A stretch of DNA of 64,000 nt, taken from contig NC_134701.1 of assembly GCF_043290135.1 (NCBI RefSeq), positions 199,788,601 to 199,852,600 on the forward strand, read 5' to 3'. A program made the position numbers and the translations under genes. Source of the stretch: Rhipicephalus microplus (taxonomy: Eukaryota > Arthropoda > Arachnida > Ixodida > Ixodidae). Below the pieces are notes generated by a model. The model worked only from the letters and a program-made list of their open reading frames with translations, ran no database searches and was not told the DNA's origin. Below, piece by piece: positions 23,690 through 35,677 of this stretch. Within the stretch, counting starts at the first letter, position 1. Every line of letters starts with the position of its first letter.

Positions 23690-24505
23690 CCGCCTCGTCC
23701 CTGTTCTTTAGCCAGGTAAATCTTCTCTAGACTTGACCTCTTATCGCCCCATCGCACTTGCCGGCTGTTTCGGGAAAGTTATGGAGAAGAGGATTTTCAC
23801 TCGCATAGAGTGGTATACATGGAGCACCACGAGATATAACCTAATGCTATGACGTGCTTTCGGCGGTGGCGTTCCGCTATTGATAACGTTATTCATTTGG
23901 TCTCATTTGTACAACATCAAAAAAGCCTGAAGCGAATAACTGCGGCGTTGTTCTTGGACGTGAAAGACGCATACGATAATGTATCGCATGAAGCCATCTG
24001 GATCTCTTGGAAAGAAATGGTTAGGGGCTCAAGCTCACCAATGTATTGACCGCTGTTTGAAAGACAGAACCTTCCTTATGCTGACTGAGAATGGCACAAG
24101 AATGCATCATAGCATCTGTCGTGGTGTGCGTGAAGGTTCTTGGCTCACTTTTCAACCTAGTTTTCCTGGGCCTAGTTGACGCCTTTCCACGATCAGTCTA
24201 TCTATCAGTATATGTAGATGACATCTGCCTCTAGGCGTCAGGCGTATCACACCTCCATGTGCGGGCCAGGCTTCAGAGAGCGGCTACCCTGGTGACAAAT
24301 TACCTTGAAAGACGGGGACTAGAGCTGTTATCAGAAAAGGGCTTCCTTATTTGATTTGCGCATAGGATGATGCCAATTAAAATCAACAGACATACGATCA
24401 ACCATGAAAACCCACCAGTTCCTCGGAGCGATACTTGATCACGACCTCCCCTAGATCCCTCACATCGCCTACACGAAAACGAAACTCACCATCAGCCACG
24501 TATAC
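23690..24505 (+). pseudogene. LINE reverse transcriptase (jockey/I group), first part
   Basis: Conserved reverse-transcriptase blocks appear in order in shifting frames: SYRPIALAGCFGKVMEKRIF (23735-23795), then FRRWRSAIDNVIHLVSF with AALFLDVKDAYDNVSHEAI (23850-24000). GVREGS follows (24120-24140), then the catalytic box YVDD (24211-24222). Stops after YVDDICL and in the LSEKGFLI region, and several frameshifts, make it non-functional. The fragment is interrupted at 24505 by a SINE and resumes at 24765. Confidence 0.9.
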
Positions 24506-24749
24506 CAGCGCCGCCGCGGGGGTCTAGTGGCTAAGGTACTCGGCTGCTGACCCGCAGGTCGCGGGTTCGAATCCCGGCTGTGGCGGCTGCATTTCCGATG
24601 GAGGCGGAGATGTTGTAGGCCCGTGTGCTCAGATTTGGGTACACGTTAAAGAACCCCAGGTGGTCGAAATTTCCCGAGCCCTCCACTACGGCGTCTCTCA
24701 TAATCATATGGTGGTTTTGGGACATTAAACCCCACAAATCAATAATCAA
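24506..24749 (+). mobile_element. Ruka-like SINE inserted into the LINE reverse transcriptase
   Basis: A full-length copy with a near-consensus head (box B GGTTCGAATCC) and tail. The target duplication ATCAGCCACGTATAC lies at 24491-24505 and 24750-24764 (15 bp, perfect). The LINE frame continues across the duplication, so the SINE came later. Confidence 0.96.
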
Positions 24750-24764
24750 ATCAGCCACGTATAC

Positions 24765-25005
24765 TATGGTATCCTGTTGGACAAACGTGGGGTGCATCTG
24801 TACGAGCAATGCTTCGACTCTACACTGTTTTGTTCCTCGGTTTTATGCGCTACATTTTACCTGTGCTCTGCGGGATTCGAAGAACAAACATGGGCGTCCT
24901 CCAGTCGCTTCAAGCCCAAGCGCCCCGAAAATATCTTGGCCTTCCGAGATGCGCATCTATATGATACAGCAGCGACAGTCGTCGTTGCGCATGATTATCT
25001 ACTCG
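24765..25005 (+). pseudogene. LINE reverse transcriptase, second part
   Basis: In one frame the translation gives LLDKRG, FMRYILPVLCG, TNMGVLQSLQAQAPRKYLGLPRCA, a region typical of the segment after the polymerase in arthropod LINEs (LQ..QAQALR..LGLPR.A). It then stops. It continues the fragment at 23690-24505. Confidence 0.8.
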
Positions 25006-25095
25006 ACCACGTGCGGTTCCTTTAAAGTGCACCTGAATTGAAGTACACGGGCATCAAGCATATTCGCCTCGATCGAAAATGCGCCGCCGCAGCAT
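25006..25095 (-). mobile_element. Degraded Ruka-like SINE fragment
   Basis: ACCACGTGCGGTTCCTTTAA, GTGCACCTGAAT and ATGCGCCGCCGCAG match the middle of the inverse SINE. Both ends are lost. Confidence 0.75.
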
Positions 25096-25359
25096 GGGCA
25101 TGAGGTTTTTGGTCGTGTACATAATATGAAGTATGTACACGAGAGGGCCTTTGCATTACTCTGTCATCTAAATGGGGGATGCTGTAGTCACTAGCCAAAT
25201 TCATGACGTCTTGGTGTTCCGCAAAGTGAATTACTCAGCAAAAAAGAAAAAAAAGGTGGGGGCGGGAACAGTTGCATAAAAGCATAAAAGCGCTTGCATG
25301 CGAAGTAAAGGCGCAAGGTAGGCGCCATTTGATATACTTGTGAAGTCTTTGCTACTGGT

Positions 25360-25585
25360 GATTGATATGTAAAGTTTAACGCCCCAAAACCACCATATGA
25401 TTATGAGAGACGCCGCAGTGGAGGGCTCCGGAAATTTCGACCGCCTGGGGTTCTTTAACGTGCACCCAAATCTAAGCACACGGGCCTACAACATCTCCGC
25501 CTCCATCGGAAAAGCAGCGCCGCAGCCGGGATTCGATCCCGTGACCTGTGGGTCAGCAGCCGAGTACCTTAGCCACTAGACAGCC
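25360..25585 (-). mobile_element. Ruka-like SINE, nearly full length
   Basis: The inverse copy runs from a GATTGATATG tail to the head at AGCCACTAGAC. Box B is readable as GGATTCGATCC on the plus strand. The last head bases and any target duplication are not clear. Confidence 0.9.
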
Positions 25586-26423
25586 ACGGTTAGGCTCTAT
25601 GCTTAGATACACCGAGAACATTAAAAAAATTGTTGTATACACACGTGCGTATGTTCATCGCACTCACATAAGTACTCACAGAGGAAGTTTGGACTAACGC
25701 TGTCACTTTATAAGTTGTTGTAGTTTGAATAGCTTTCTGAGCTCCCTTATTGTGAAACAGGGTGGACGTTTATGGCATGATGCACTAGAGAGATGATAGA
25801 AGGAACGAAACGTGCAAAAAATAGTTTTTATTTGGGCACATCTGCGCTGATTGCGAAGGAGTAACGGCTGAATAAGACGCGCACATGCATGCGCATGCCT
25901 GATAAACGTGAAACGCTTGGAAACGATGTCCATAATTTGGAACCTGTTATTAATGGTGAACCGCCCTGCTATAGTGAGAGCATATTCTGCGGCAGTTCTG
26001 CATCCTTCAACAATACTGGTTCGCATGTGGGCATAGCTAACAGCGCATATTTTGTTACATGAATAGTTCGAGATGGCGTTGTGTCCATGTCTTTAGATCT
26101 AGCGAGGAAATATATTGTGAGGGTATATGGCAAAAAATATTCCGTAGCATTCTCTCCCTTTAAAAAAACTAGCACTTTTCTGTACAACCAGGGCATGTTA
26201 GATATTCAAAAAAGAACTTGAGAGGGAAAGATTCCCGTTATTCTAAAGTGCGTATCACAGCCACGGAGCCTTGGTAGACTGCGCCGGTAATTTTGTAATG
26301 GTGTGTTATGATTTATTTCATATGCCAGTCTTATCAGAAACCACTGACACCCCACTGCAGACCCTGTTGGTAACGCCTGCAGATCGTCGCGCTGACCTGG
26401 CCAAGCGTGAGCAGGTTTAAGAA
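25586..26423. other. Unresolved
   Basis: AT-rich, short ORFs only, no repeat family recognised. Confidence 0.35.
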
Positions 26424-26947
26424 GGCCAAACCTCATAAGCGCGAAAATGCACGCGACAGCGACAAGCGACGCGACGTAGATCGGCTTCGCGCGATCAGTC
26501 GCTAGCGCAGGCAAACCTCATTCACGCGACGGCTTCGGCGAGCGAATTCCACTGTTGCTGGCATGAGGCCGTCTACTCGAACCATGAAAAGCGCGTAGCG
26601 AGCGGTATGCAATTTAAATATAAGATACATTGTTGTGTAATGAAACGGAAAGTGTTTATTATTGCCGTGCAGCACTTTTTTATATGCACATGCGTAATAA
26701 ACATTGCGTTATTTCTTGTTGCGCATACGTGACTCAGGCAGGGTCACGTGCACCTATGTAGTCTTCGTCTTTTCCGGTATTTCGCTATTGGCTGCTTGAG
26801 CCCAGCACTTCCGGGCGATGAGCGACGGTTTCCGAATCTGGAGAACCGAGCGATCGCGCGAAAACGAGCACGCGACACGTCGCGCGAACGCCCTGTTTCG
26901 TCGCTCGTCGCTGTCGCGTGCATTTTCGCGCTTATGAGGTTTGGCCC
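26424..26947. mobile_element. TIR element, family T1, copy 1
   Basis: Terminal inverted repeats of about 48 bp start GGCCAAACCTCATAAGCGCG on the left, with the inverse at about 26895-26947 (CGCTTATGAGGTTTGGCC). Inside, GACGGCTTCGGCGAGCG and GGCATGAGGCCGTC are the inverse of sequence in copy 2 (34944-35513). No transposase is present; the minus ORF 26206-26514 only overlaps the left end. Confidence 0.85.
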
Positions 26948-27939
26948 TAAAAGGTATCACCCAAGAAGCCATCGGTGCAAAACACCGGCCCAGGTGTGCG
27001 TACAATTCATCTTCCACGCACACGTTCACCACCGTCTACATTCAGCGATAAACTATTCACAGGCGCCCGCTTGCGTAACAAAAAGCGCTAACACAATCGA
27101 ACTGCTTACACAAATGCCGTGTCTATATAGTGCAGCGGTCTATTGCCTTTCTTTCTCGGGGCACCATTTGAGTGTCTGGAGTGGCAGCGGCTTTTCCCGC
27201 ACTTGGACGCCTCAGCGCTGCCAGATACGTGTCTCCTTAGGGCGTCGGCGTGCGCGGCAGCGCATTTCTGCTCTTGACCCACATCGCCGGCTGCGGTCGC
27301 CGCCGTGCTGGTGTATAGACCGCCCAGAGCATGACTCGGGGACGTACCGCTATCACGCGCTCACTTCTTGCGCCGGCACACGCCTCTTCTTTCGAATAAG
27401 TGTGCTGAGGAGGGCCAGTTCATAACGACTCGTTGCGGAACAGCGTCAAAAAAGGACTTGAAGAGTCAAATATTTTATGGAAGTATTGGCATACTGCACA
27501 CTATTTCGCCTTTCCCTGTTTAAAAAAAGTTTATTTACACTATGTACAAAAAACTAGTTTCATAACGTTCCAGTAGTGGGCACATATACTTCGACAGATC
27601 TTTTCATACTAAAGGAAGTTTGTAATGTTGAGATATTGTGTTGGATCAGTGTGTAATCCTCCGTCTAAGTGCGATTTGACCTTGTGTGTGGAACTTGTGA
27701 TGCAGCACTTGTCTATACATACGAAACCAATTAGGCGTAAATGAACTGTCTTGTGATGTTAGGCTGTGCTGTATTTTCACATCGGTTGTTGTAATGTATT
27801 GCATTGTGTGACCTTGTTATTTTTTTACAACATATTTTGTCTGCGAACTCAGAAGAAGTAGCCGCGGGTGCCATCATAAAGGCACCAACCTCTCCTATTT
27901 CATCTTTTCAATAAAAAAATAATGACAACGTAGTTGGAA
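26948..27939. other. Unresolved 1-kb stretch
   Basis: GC-rich up to about 27420 and AT-rich afterwards. The plus frame 26748-27425 runs through the MITE end and has no domain. No splice-supported exon was recognised. Confidence 0.35.
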
Positions 27940-28260
27940 GTGAGTGAGTAAAAACTTTATTGAACATGTCCGGTGTCATTGAGCGGGGTGGGGCTACAAG
28001 CACCCCGGCCTAGGTGACGGCCTCGAGTCCTTGGACCCGGGCGGCATCCTGGGCTTGCCGGACGGCCCACAGTTGATCGGCAAGGTCGTGGCTGAGCAGA
28101 GCCGCCTCCCATCGCGCCTCGCGGTTCGAGACCGCCATGTTTACCGGGTTCGCAGGGGACTGCTGCGCGTTACCGGTACACTTCCACAGCATGTGCTGCA
28201 GCGTCGCTCTGGCTCCGCACGCCTTACACGCGTCGGACGTATAAATGCCTGGGTAGCAGA
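27940..28260 (-). pseudogene. LINE ORF2 C-terminal tail with zinc knuckle
   Basis: The minus strand reads CKACGARATLQHMLWKC (C-x2-C-x8-H-x4-C), then REARWEAALLSHDLADQLWAVRQAQDAARVQGLEAVT and stop, given here as two adjoining motifs. AATAAA lies at 27956-27961 (inverse), followed by a CTCACTCA tail. It is related to the 40470-40775 copy and is 5'-truncated. Confidence 0.8.
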
Positions 28261-28724
28261 GGCCTGGGTAGCAGTTGAGAGAGACAAAAATTTTTTTTAC
28301 AGGCGTTAACCTGTTTCATTTGCCCGCTTCAAAGCTCCTCTCTGTGTGAATTTGCGGTCAAGCTTCTAGTTGAAGCTTTGATTGCCTGACCGCTCTCGCA
28401 ACACAGATGCAAATAAATTCAATTCATTGCAACAATCGCCAACTCTCAAATGAAGGAAAGGATAACGTCAATTCAATTAGAGCATGCGATAATAGTCAGT
28501 GCTTTCTTGCGTCTCTTACTGGTGCATTTTTTGGTGTTTTCGCCATTTGTGTGCCGTCTCGCTGTGGACTTTTTTCGTAGTGTCGCTTCAGCACTTTCCC
28601 CGGAGATCGTCGATTGCATCTGGTAAATTGGATTTCCAGCAGAAATCTTCGGCGAGGAGAGCATCGTGTTTCCTCTGTTCATGGCAATTTTTTATTCGTG
28701 GTAACCCAGAGGCGTGTGCACGCC
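28261..28724. other. Unresolved
   Basis: A short inverted segment AAGCTTC/GAAGCTT occurs near 28360-28378. No gene or repeat was recognised. Confidence 0.3.
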
Positions 28725-28800
28725 GTGCTGCTAATTCTGAGGTTGCGTATTCGATTCACGGCAACGGCGGCCGCGTTCCGATGAGGACGAGATGTAAGGA
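28725..28800 (+). mobile_element. Degraded tRNA-derived SINE head
   Basis: GTGCTGCTAATTCTGAGGTT, box B-like TATTCGATTCACGG and GCGGCCGCGTTCCGATGAGG follow the head-to-body junction of the Ruka-like family with many changes. Confidence 0.5.
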
Positions 28801-29149
28801 ATGACACCAAAGTCATAGCTTGTTTAAAGAGCCACTGACGCGAATAATGAAACCAACATGTACTTCAATGTTCTGCTCTGATGTATACGGCATTTAATGT
28901 TCAACTTGATATTTTATATGCATCTGTATTTCGTTCGTATATACTATGTAGTGTAAATATTGCTCATGTACGGAGTGCAAAATTGACTTTACTGTGTTTT
29001 CTGTATTACCGATTTGTTACTACGACGAGCAATCATAGTGTCTGTGCACAGTGATCACCTACTATGGTCTTAGTAGAAACTGGCAGTATTGCAATTAAAT
29101 AAATAAAATAAAAACAGTCCTGTAGTTATATCCAGAGTGAATGTCTGCG
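28801..29149. other. Unresolved AT-rich stretch
   Basis: Nothing recognised. An AAATAAATAAAATAAAA run lies at 29096-29112. Confidence 0.3.
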
Positions 29150-29350
29150 GTGTGTGCGTCCTAAAACCATTATATGATTCTGAGAGATGCCGTAGCGGAG
29201 GGCGCCTGAAATTTCAGCCACCTGGGATTTCCTATAACTCAAATCTACGCACATGGGCCACCAGCATTTTGCCTCAAAATAAATGCAGCCGGTGAGGTTG
29301 GGATTGGATCCCGCAACCTGCGGGACGAGCACCATTACCACTATAGGTTA
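29150..29350 (-). mobile_element. Old Ruka-like SINE
   Basis: CCTAAAACCATTATATGATT, GCCGTAGCGGAGGGC, GGATTGGATCCCGCAACCTG and GGGACGAGCACC follow the inverse SINE order with heavy divergence. Confidence 0.8.
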
Positions 29351-29359
29351 TTACGGCAA

Positions 29360-29480
29360 GTCTTAGATGCAGGTGCAAGTTAAAGGTCCTTCGATGGCTA
29401 GAATCATTTCGGAGTGCTCTACTCTCTCACAGAATCATATCGTGGCTATGGCACGTAAGAGCTATAAATTCAGATAATTG
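29360..29480 (+). mobile_element. Old Ruka-like SINE 3' half in opposite orientation
   Basis: GGTGCAAGTTAAAGGTCCTT, ATTTCGGAGTGCTC and ACAGAATCATATCGTGGCTA match the plus-strand body. It lies only about 10 bp from the preceding inverse copy, forming an inverted pair. Confidence 0.65.
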
Positions 29481-32049
29481 ATTTGGCATATATACTTCAG
29501 TGCTTTCTGCTGTAAGCCCTCCTTCCCGTGAGCTAGATATATTCATGAAGAGGAATTGGAGCACCAGAGGCGAGCGTGTGCAAAAAGTGACCAAGCGAAA
29601 GTGTGTGATTTCTGTACATGCACGTGCACCGCTAACTTCCGCTTTATTTTATATTTATTTATACATACTGCAGGGCACATTCGGGCCCATGCGGGAGCGG
29701 TGAGGAGAACATACAAGTTTGAAAAACAGAAAATTAAATCCCACAACGTTCACTTTTGAACAGAAAACACACATTTGTGATATTTGCAGTAAGGCACAAA
29801 GGAGCCAAATGAAGCAGATTTATACAAATAGTCGGGGTGGCTGGAAACGAGTAAGCAGAATCTCTCTGTTACATTACGGAATGCTGCGTTTTGTCGGCTG
29901 TTACGTGAAGAAACACCAGTGTTTCTTCTCTGTCCGTCAAAAGCTCGTTTCCCCTTTCAACAAGTTTGCTTTACAGGAGTACACTTCACACGTCACAATG
30001 AACAATTTTTTTTGTACGTCACAGAACGTTGATTACACGCTGCCGCAGTTCAGCGACATCCTGCATTCTCACTTTCGCTAGAGTGCCCCATGGCAGCTCT
30101 ACCGTGTAAGTGCTTGAAACGGGAAGAGCGCGAAAGGTCACGCGATCATCAGCCGACGCGGCAGGCAACTTTCTCTTAGTCGGGCCGTGCCGTGTCACCC
30201 GCAGGCGTATATACATATATTCTCAACAAAACACTCCGTTGTTACGTGAGCGCCTTCATCACGTCAAGGAGAGTACGCGCCCATTCTCCGCGAAGCACAC
30301 GCATAACTTACGGGAAACACAACGACACCGTGCTGTTGTGGGTCGGCGATCGCTCAAGCGAGGCGCCGGCACGTCACTGGTTGAGCGATGGGCGGTACAC
30401 ACCGGAACAGCAGCCTGCCATCACGGCCGCTCGCTGTCAAGGACCGGCTAGAGCGTATGCGTTTCGCCTCTGCATGGCTGACACTCGGAATAAGTGGGCG
30501 CGCCGAATTACCCGTTAGTGACTACCGGAGGGGCTCTGAGACTCGCCCGAAGGCACGCTGCTCCAGATCTCCCAAACAGCGACCTACTGACAGCTGCCCC
30601 CCCCCCTCCCCCCTCTTATTCCGGTCACTGTAGCGTGGAAACTTCCTGCTTGGTGAACACTGAACGGCTCAAATTAAGCCCATGGGTGCAATTTGTGTGC
30701 ATATCTATGAATCTGCGTCGGTGCTCGATAATTCGCTATAAAAAGCACGCATTGAGAGAGGAAATGCGAAGCTGTAACCTGAGCTCATGGTTCAAATGGC
30801 GGCACTTAATGCAATGTTCTTGGTCAAAGTCAACAGAACCGGGATAGTCAAGGTTTGCTTAGTTCGGGGCAAGTGCCTACAGCATTCGCGTGTGACCTGC
30901 ACTGCCCCGTACCTTATGACGACCGTTCTGTGACGCGGGTGCCACGAAGAACTCCAACCTCAAGTTTACGTTGTAGTTATATGTGAAACAGCTCACGCCA
31001 CGGACCACGCGTTACATTGCTGAAAAATCTCAATAGAGTGAGCGATAAGTGATCTTTGGTGTTTTGCTTTCTACTTAACTAGGTCGTATTTTCTTTAAAA
31101 GTAGCCTTTTACCTGCGCAGTATCTTCTGTAAAGCGTCACCTGAACGGGCACTGATGCCGTGGTCAGCGCAATGTCAACCATTATCACCAAACCTTTGCC
31201 GATGGTGGGGTACCATCGTTTCATACATATGTACAGATTCCCAGCTTGATGTTGTGTACCATTAATAATGCTAGAGGAATGCTGAATACCGCAGATGCCA
31301 CACTCAATTGAATCACCTCCGCATGCACGTCCGTGATCCAGCGCACATGCTGCAATCCACCGCATTAGACTGCCTATAGTGCGTTGTGTCTCGCAATTTG
31401 TGTACTTCACTAGCTAACCTGTAACTTAATTGTGTCATTCAATATCCAGCGTATAAAATGTATAGCAATAGTCTATCATTCGCATCTGTCGATTGCAGGG
31501 TAAAAAACAGATTCAATAGTGCCCTTTCTGTCCTATATGAACTTGCATTCGTCACAGTACGGCATTTGTACTTGTTTGGTCGCGGGCAGCCGTTAACAAA
31601 ACGTTGTTGTTGGCTCGACGTAGACAAAATGACTGCATGATGTGTATGTATCAACAACACAACTAAATGTACCGATGACGCGCAAACCTTGCGTTGGCTA
31701 CAGGTCGAAAGACGCCCTCCTCCCATCTATAGGACACCTGTAAATCAACCATAGCAAATCGTATATATATTACTTCGTAGTATATCTACATATTACTTTA
31801 CGTGATTGTAAACGCGTCCGTACAAAAAATCGTAATACCTCAATATCCGATGGATGTACCAGAAAGACACAGAACCTAGCCGACCGCAGTGAGTGTCAGG
31901 CTTTCGTGCTTATAGGGAACTAGACGATGTGGCTTCAGAGCTATGGCGATCATCCGGACAGTATATGAAATCGGGGGTTTGATTTCAGGCGAGGGTGCCC
32001 ATATTACCACAGGGACAAACAGAAACAGCGCCGATAATTTCGCATAGAT
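29481..32049. other. Unresolved 2.5-kb stretch
   Basis: The longest interval without a recognised repeat. The ORF 29719-30081 (120 residues) has one CxxC (CDICSK) but no full zinc finger. The ORFs at 30110-30518 are Arg/His/Thr-rich without a domain. A C-rich run lies near 30596-30613. No confident splice-bounded exon was seen. Confidence 0.35.
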
Positions 32050-32355
32050 TACGAAGAAGAGGGGAAGGATAACAAAAAGTAAGTGGGACTAAAAGGGGAT
32101 AAACCCCGGTAGGCTATTATGCACTTAGAAAAGGGCGAGGGGGGAAGGAGAGTTATAGAGGAAGAGAGAAAAGTCACTGTATCAGCCGACGTAACAGTTC
32201 CGCGCTTGGCATTGCACAGAGAGAGATAGAGAAAATAAGGAGAAAGGGTGGGAGGTTAACCAGGGCTGAGCCCCGGCAGGCTTCCCTGCCTTGGGTAAGG
32301 GGAGAGGGGAAAGAAAAGTTATAGAGGACGAGAAAAAAAGGTCACTGACTGGGCC
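32050..32355. repeat. Two adjacent copies of a GGGAGGTTAACCAG-type repeat
   Basis: 32050-32200 and 32215-32355 share GAGAGGGGAAAG-like purine tracts, AGTTATAGAGGA, GTCACTG and GCCGACG blocks. Related copies occur inverted at 47600-47735 and, diverged, at 61560-61650. Confidence 0.7.
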
Positions 32356-32929
32356 GACGCGTAACGTTACGTTACAGATGATACTATCGTGGACGCTTAC
32401 TTAGCGCCGTTTGTCGCGTTCTATATAAGGTACCACGATACAGAATGGCAAGACGGGATGACGTGTGTGAGGCTTCCTAAATTTTATGCGAAGCTTGAAA
32501 TTGTCACAGAATCGCGAGACGGGCAAGTTGTTGGATGTTCATCGTTAATTATGTTACCGCGCAATGGGTTAGGTATACAGACAGAGAGAAGGCACAGTGC
32601 TGAGTCCCTTCTCTGTCCATGTCTAACCCGCTAAGCTGTAAAATATTCAACGATGAACTTGAAATTGTCTTCAGTGCCAGGCCTCAATGCGTCCAGAGAA
32701 AGCGCATGCCCGGAAACACTGGATGCGTGGCACTTCCCAACGATGTGCACTTACTGTCACGTAATCGGAGAACCTGAAAATACTGCTGGACTGCTTGCAC
32801 GAAATAAATACGTTGGTGTAACTTCAACAGCATACCTATAATGCCTAAAATCTGAATTTCAAAAGGAAAAACAACAACAACAAGAACTGGTCTAAGTGGA
32901 ACACGCCGTATAGTCTCAGTGAAAGTTCG
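32356..32929. other. Unresolved
   Basis: Two short ORFs (32389-32634 and 32653-32841) have no domain. Confidence 0.3.
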
Positions 32930-33400
32930 AAGAGCGGGCCTTAAACACGCTCTTGGAATGATTGCCACAAGTACATTTACAAGGCCTCGTTACGCCCCAA
33001 ATCACAGTTTTATTGAAGCACAGCAGCCGCCAGTATGCGAAGATTTGCCCTTCTACGGGAAAAGCGAGGTACGGCCGGTACGCGGATCTGTGAGGCCTTT
33101 TGCGCTCTTCGTTGATGCCGTGGCTGATGACGATGAAGAACTCTGGCTGATCTATTCGCAATGGAGCGGGACGCTTTAAACGACTCACTCGTTACCCAAT
33201 TCGCGTTGTTTGACGTCCGGTTGCTATTTTACTCTTCTACCCCACTACATCTGCTAGCGCGATTTCTTGCCGGACATAGCGCCTTTGTAGGGTGTTTTCG
33301 CGGAGAAGTTTGAAGCACCGGCGTGTTTTTGCAGTCGGAATACTTAACGGGTACGCAGAGGGCCTGGATGCAAACTTCGCTCCATCCAAGATTTCTTTTT
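32930..33400 (+). mobile_element. tRNA-Gly-module interspersed family, copy D
   Basis: Plus-strand copy. GTGGCTGATGACGATGAAGA (33120-33139) aligns with the inverse of 6970-7005. GGTTGCTATTTTACTCTT and GACATAGCGCCTTTGTAGGG align with the inverse of 47410-47510. A degraded tRNA-like end (GTCGGAATACTTAACGGGTA, then GGATGCAAACTTCGC) lies at 33328-33380. Confidence 0.6.
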
Positions 33401-34264
33401 CCCTTAAATAGTAAGCGCGATGGTGGTTACGCACACAAGTGGCGAAGCAACGGGCAAATACGGCACCGAAATCAGCTGTTGTTTTGATCTCATAACAGCT
33501 TGCGCTGTAATAGAAGACCCGCTAAACGTGCTGGGCAAGCTGCCTATAGGGCGTGTTGTGTGAGGATATATGTTCTCTTATCTTCATTCTGACTGCCGTA
33601 CGCCAGTGAGTATGCAAGTAGGAGCTGAGCAAATAAATATTATTCGGTCAAGCCAGGCAGCTGGCAGCTGGCAACACAGGTTATATTTGACTGCCCTGTC
33701 TCACTCGCTCTCTTTGTAAAAAAAAAAAGAAAACTCGCTGGCCTGGTCGCCTTGACCTTCAAAGCCTCGCATAATACGTGCTAGTAACAGTTGCCAGATC
33801 GAGTCAGGGAGTACACCCGAATAAAAAGCTATCTCAATGTCATCAACTTGCATCTGGCTCTTCGTCAAGCGCGCAGCAAAAGTTATTCCGATCTCCTTTC
33901 TCTTTTTTTTTAACATGGGCCAAATATCGTAAGAGTATATAGGTTATCATTACCTATGCGAAATGGCCGCGAAAGTAAGCTCTATGAGCAATAGTTCAAA
34001 TTGACGACTACCACTGAAGCTCGTTTGTCCTCGCAAACAATATCAAATCAGGACATGGGCAGCCATTTCTGCACTCCAAATACACCAGAACGCTAAATGT
34101 CACTAGTACCCTGATATAACTACGCCCAATAGAAAAGTTTAATGAATGGACTAAGGTATACAGATACGCGTGCCACTGGCAGCTTCTGTTTTGTTGGCTG
34201 TGTCTGTGTGCTACAATTATTCCAAGTGTTCAGCAACGGAAGCTCAGGCCTTGGCAGTACGTGG
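33401..34264. other. Unresolved
   Basis: A run of A at 33718-33728 and a run of T at 33904-33912 were noted. No repeat family or gene recognised. Confidence 0.3.
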
Positions 34265-34496
34265 TCCCGCCGCAGTGGTCTAAGGTACTCGGCTGCAGAC
34301 CCGCAGGTCGCGGGATCGAATCTCGGCTGCGGCGGATGCATTTCCGATGGAGGCGGAAATGTTGTAGGCCCGTGTGCTCAGATTTGGGTGCACGTTAAAG
34401 AACCCCAAACGGTCGAAATTTCCTGAGCCCTCCACTACGGCGTTTCTCATAATCATATGGTGGTTTTGGGACGTTAAACCCCACATATCAATCAAA
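34265..34496 (+). mobile_element. Ruka-like SINE, nearly full length
   Basis: The head has a small deletion in the box A region (TGGTCTAAGG), with a box B-like GGATCGAATCT, then the full body and ATCAATCA tail. No convincing target duplication. Confidence 0.92.
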
Positions 34497-34943
34497 ATCA
34501 TCAACAACATGGTTAAAAGCCTCTGTGCTCAGCACTGGTGTATAAAAGAAAAACAGAAAAAGAGCTAGGTGTGTTCGAGCCAACCATCGATCGAAACGAA
34601 GTTGCATCAATATTTGCCACAAGCTAGCATATATCCTTGTCTCTGTATCCTCACCATCTCTTTGCGATGGGACCACAGTCGCTGCGCAGAATATATCCCT
34701 GATTGTGTAGGCCACTTATTATCGAAGTTACTAACAGCTCAACAATTCGGGATTTCACGATAAGAAACATCGATTATTACATGTGCCGACCGCCACAATT
34801 GTTCATCTTATTCGAGCTGCAGTGGACCGTCGTTAGTTTTCTATGCCTTCACCACCACTTGGCTTGTGTCCATCTATTTCAAGCGCAGGTTATCCATTTA
34901 AATAAGCACTGCTTCCTGGCGACCCCGATTATGCATGCATAAA
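34497..34943. other. Unresolved
   Basis: No domain-bearing ORF or repeat recognised. Confidence 0.3.
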
Positions 34944-35513
34944 GGCCAAACCCCATAAACGCGAAAATGCGCGCGACAGCGACGAGCGATGCTATGAGAA
35001 ACGAAACAGGGCGTTCGTGGTATACGAATCACGTGGTAGTTTTCGCGCGATCGCTCGGTTTGCCAGATTGGGAAACCGTCGCCCATCGCCCGGAAGGGCT
35101 ATGCTCAAAGCGCCGGAACAGGATGTACATGGCTGACGTACTGCCGGTTCTCTTCATGTGCCGCGAAATCACCACTTCCTCTCATGCTCTTCTCCGCCCG
35201 AGTCACGCGTGCAAAACGAAGAAATATAGTAATGTTTATGCACGTGCACATAAAAAGAAAGTGCGACAAGGCAATAATAAATACTTTCCGTTTCATTACA
35301 CAATAGATTTTATTTTTAAATTACATACCGCTAACTACGCATTTATTTTTTTTTGTACGAGTGGACGGCCTCACGCGAGTAACAGTGGAGTTCGCTCGCC
35401 GAAGCCGTCGCGTGAATGAGGTCTGCCTGCGCTAGCGACTGTTCGCGCGAAAGCAATCTACGTCGCGTCGCTCGTCGCTGTCGCGAGCATTTTCGCGGTT
35501 ATGGGGTTTGCCC
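34944..35513. mobile_element. TIR element, family T1, copy 2 (opposite orientation to copy 1)
   Basis: The left end GGCCAAACCCCATAAACGCG and the right end inverse CGCGGTTATGGGGTTTGCC form about 48-bp TIRs. The interior from 35360 to 35470 is the inverse of copy 1 near 26470-26580. A possible 5-bp target duplication TAAAG lies at 34940-34944 and 35514-35518. No transposase. Confidence 0.85.
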
Positions 35514-35677
35514 TAAAGATACGAGAGGAACGCGAAGCATTGGGTCTTTCCGTTTCGAAGCGCAGCTCTTAAGAGAGCGTTCCTGCGTCGAGTGGTCGAG
35601 TGACGTTGCTCTTGCCGTTGCCGTAGCAGACACAAACGAGTAACGAATAAACATAAAAAACTAAATTAGCCGAACAA

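Noticed and set aside
24527..24590. tRNA gene candidates in the SINE heads
   Set aside because: Box A and B spacing is present, but every case continues into the SINE body and lacks a paired acceptor stem; they are SINE promoters.
29719..30081. 120-residue ORF with CDICSK as a possible zinc-finger gene
   Set aside because: Only one CxxC pair, no matching His pair, no splice or promoter context.
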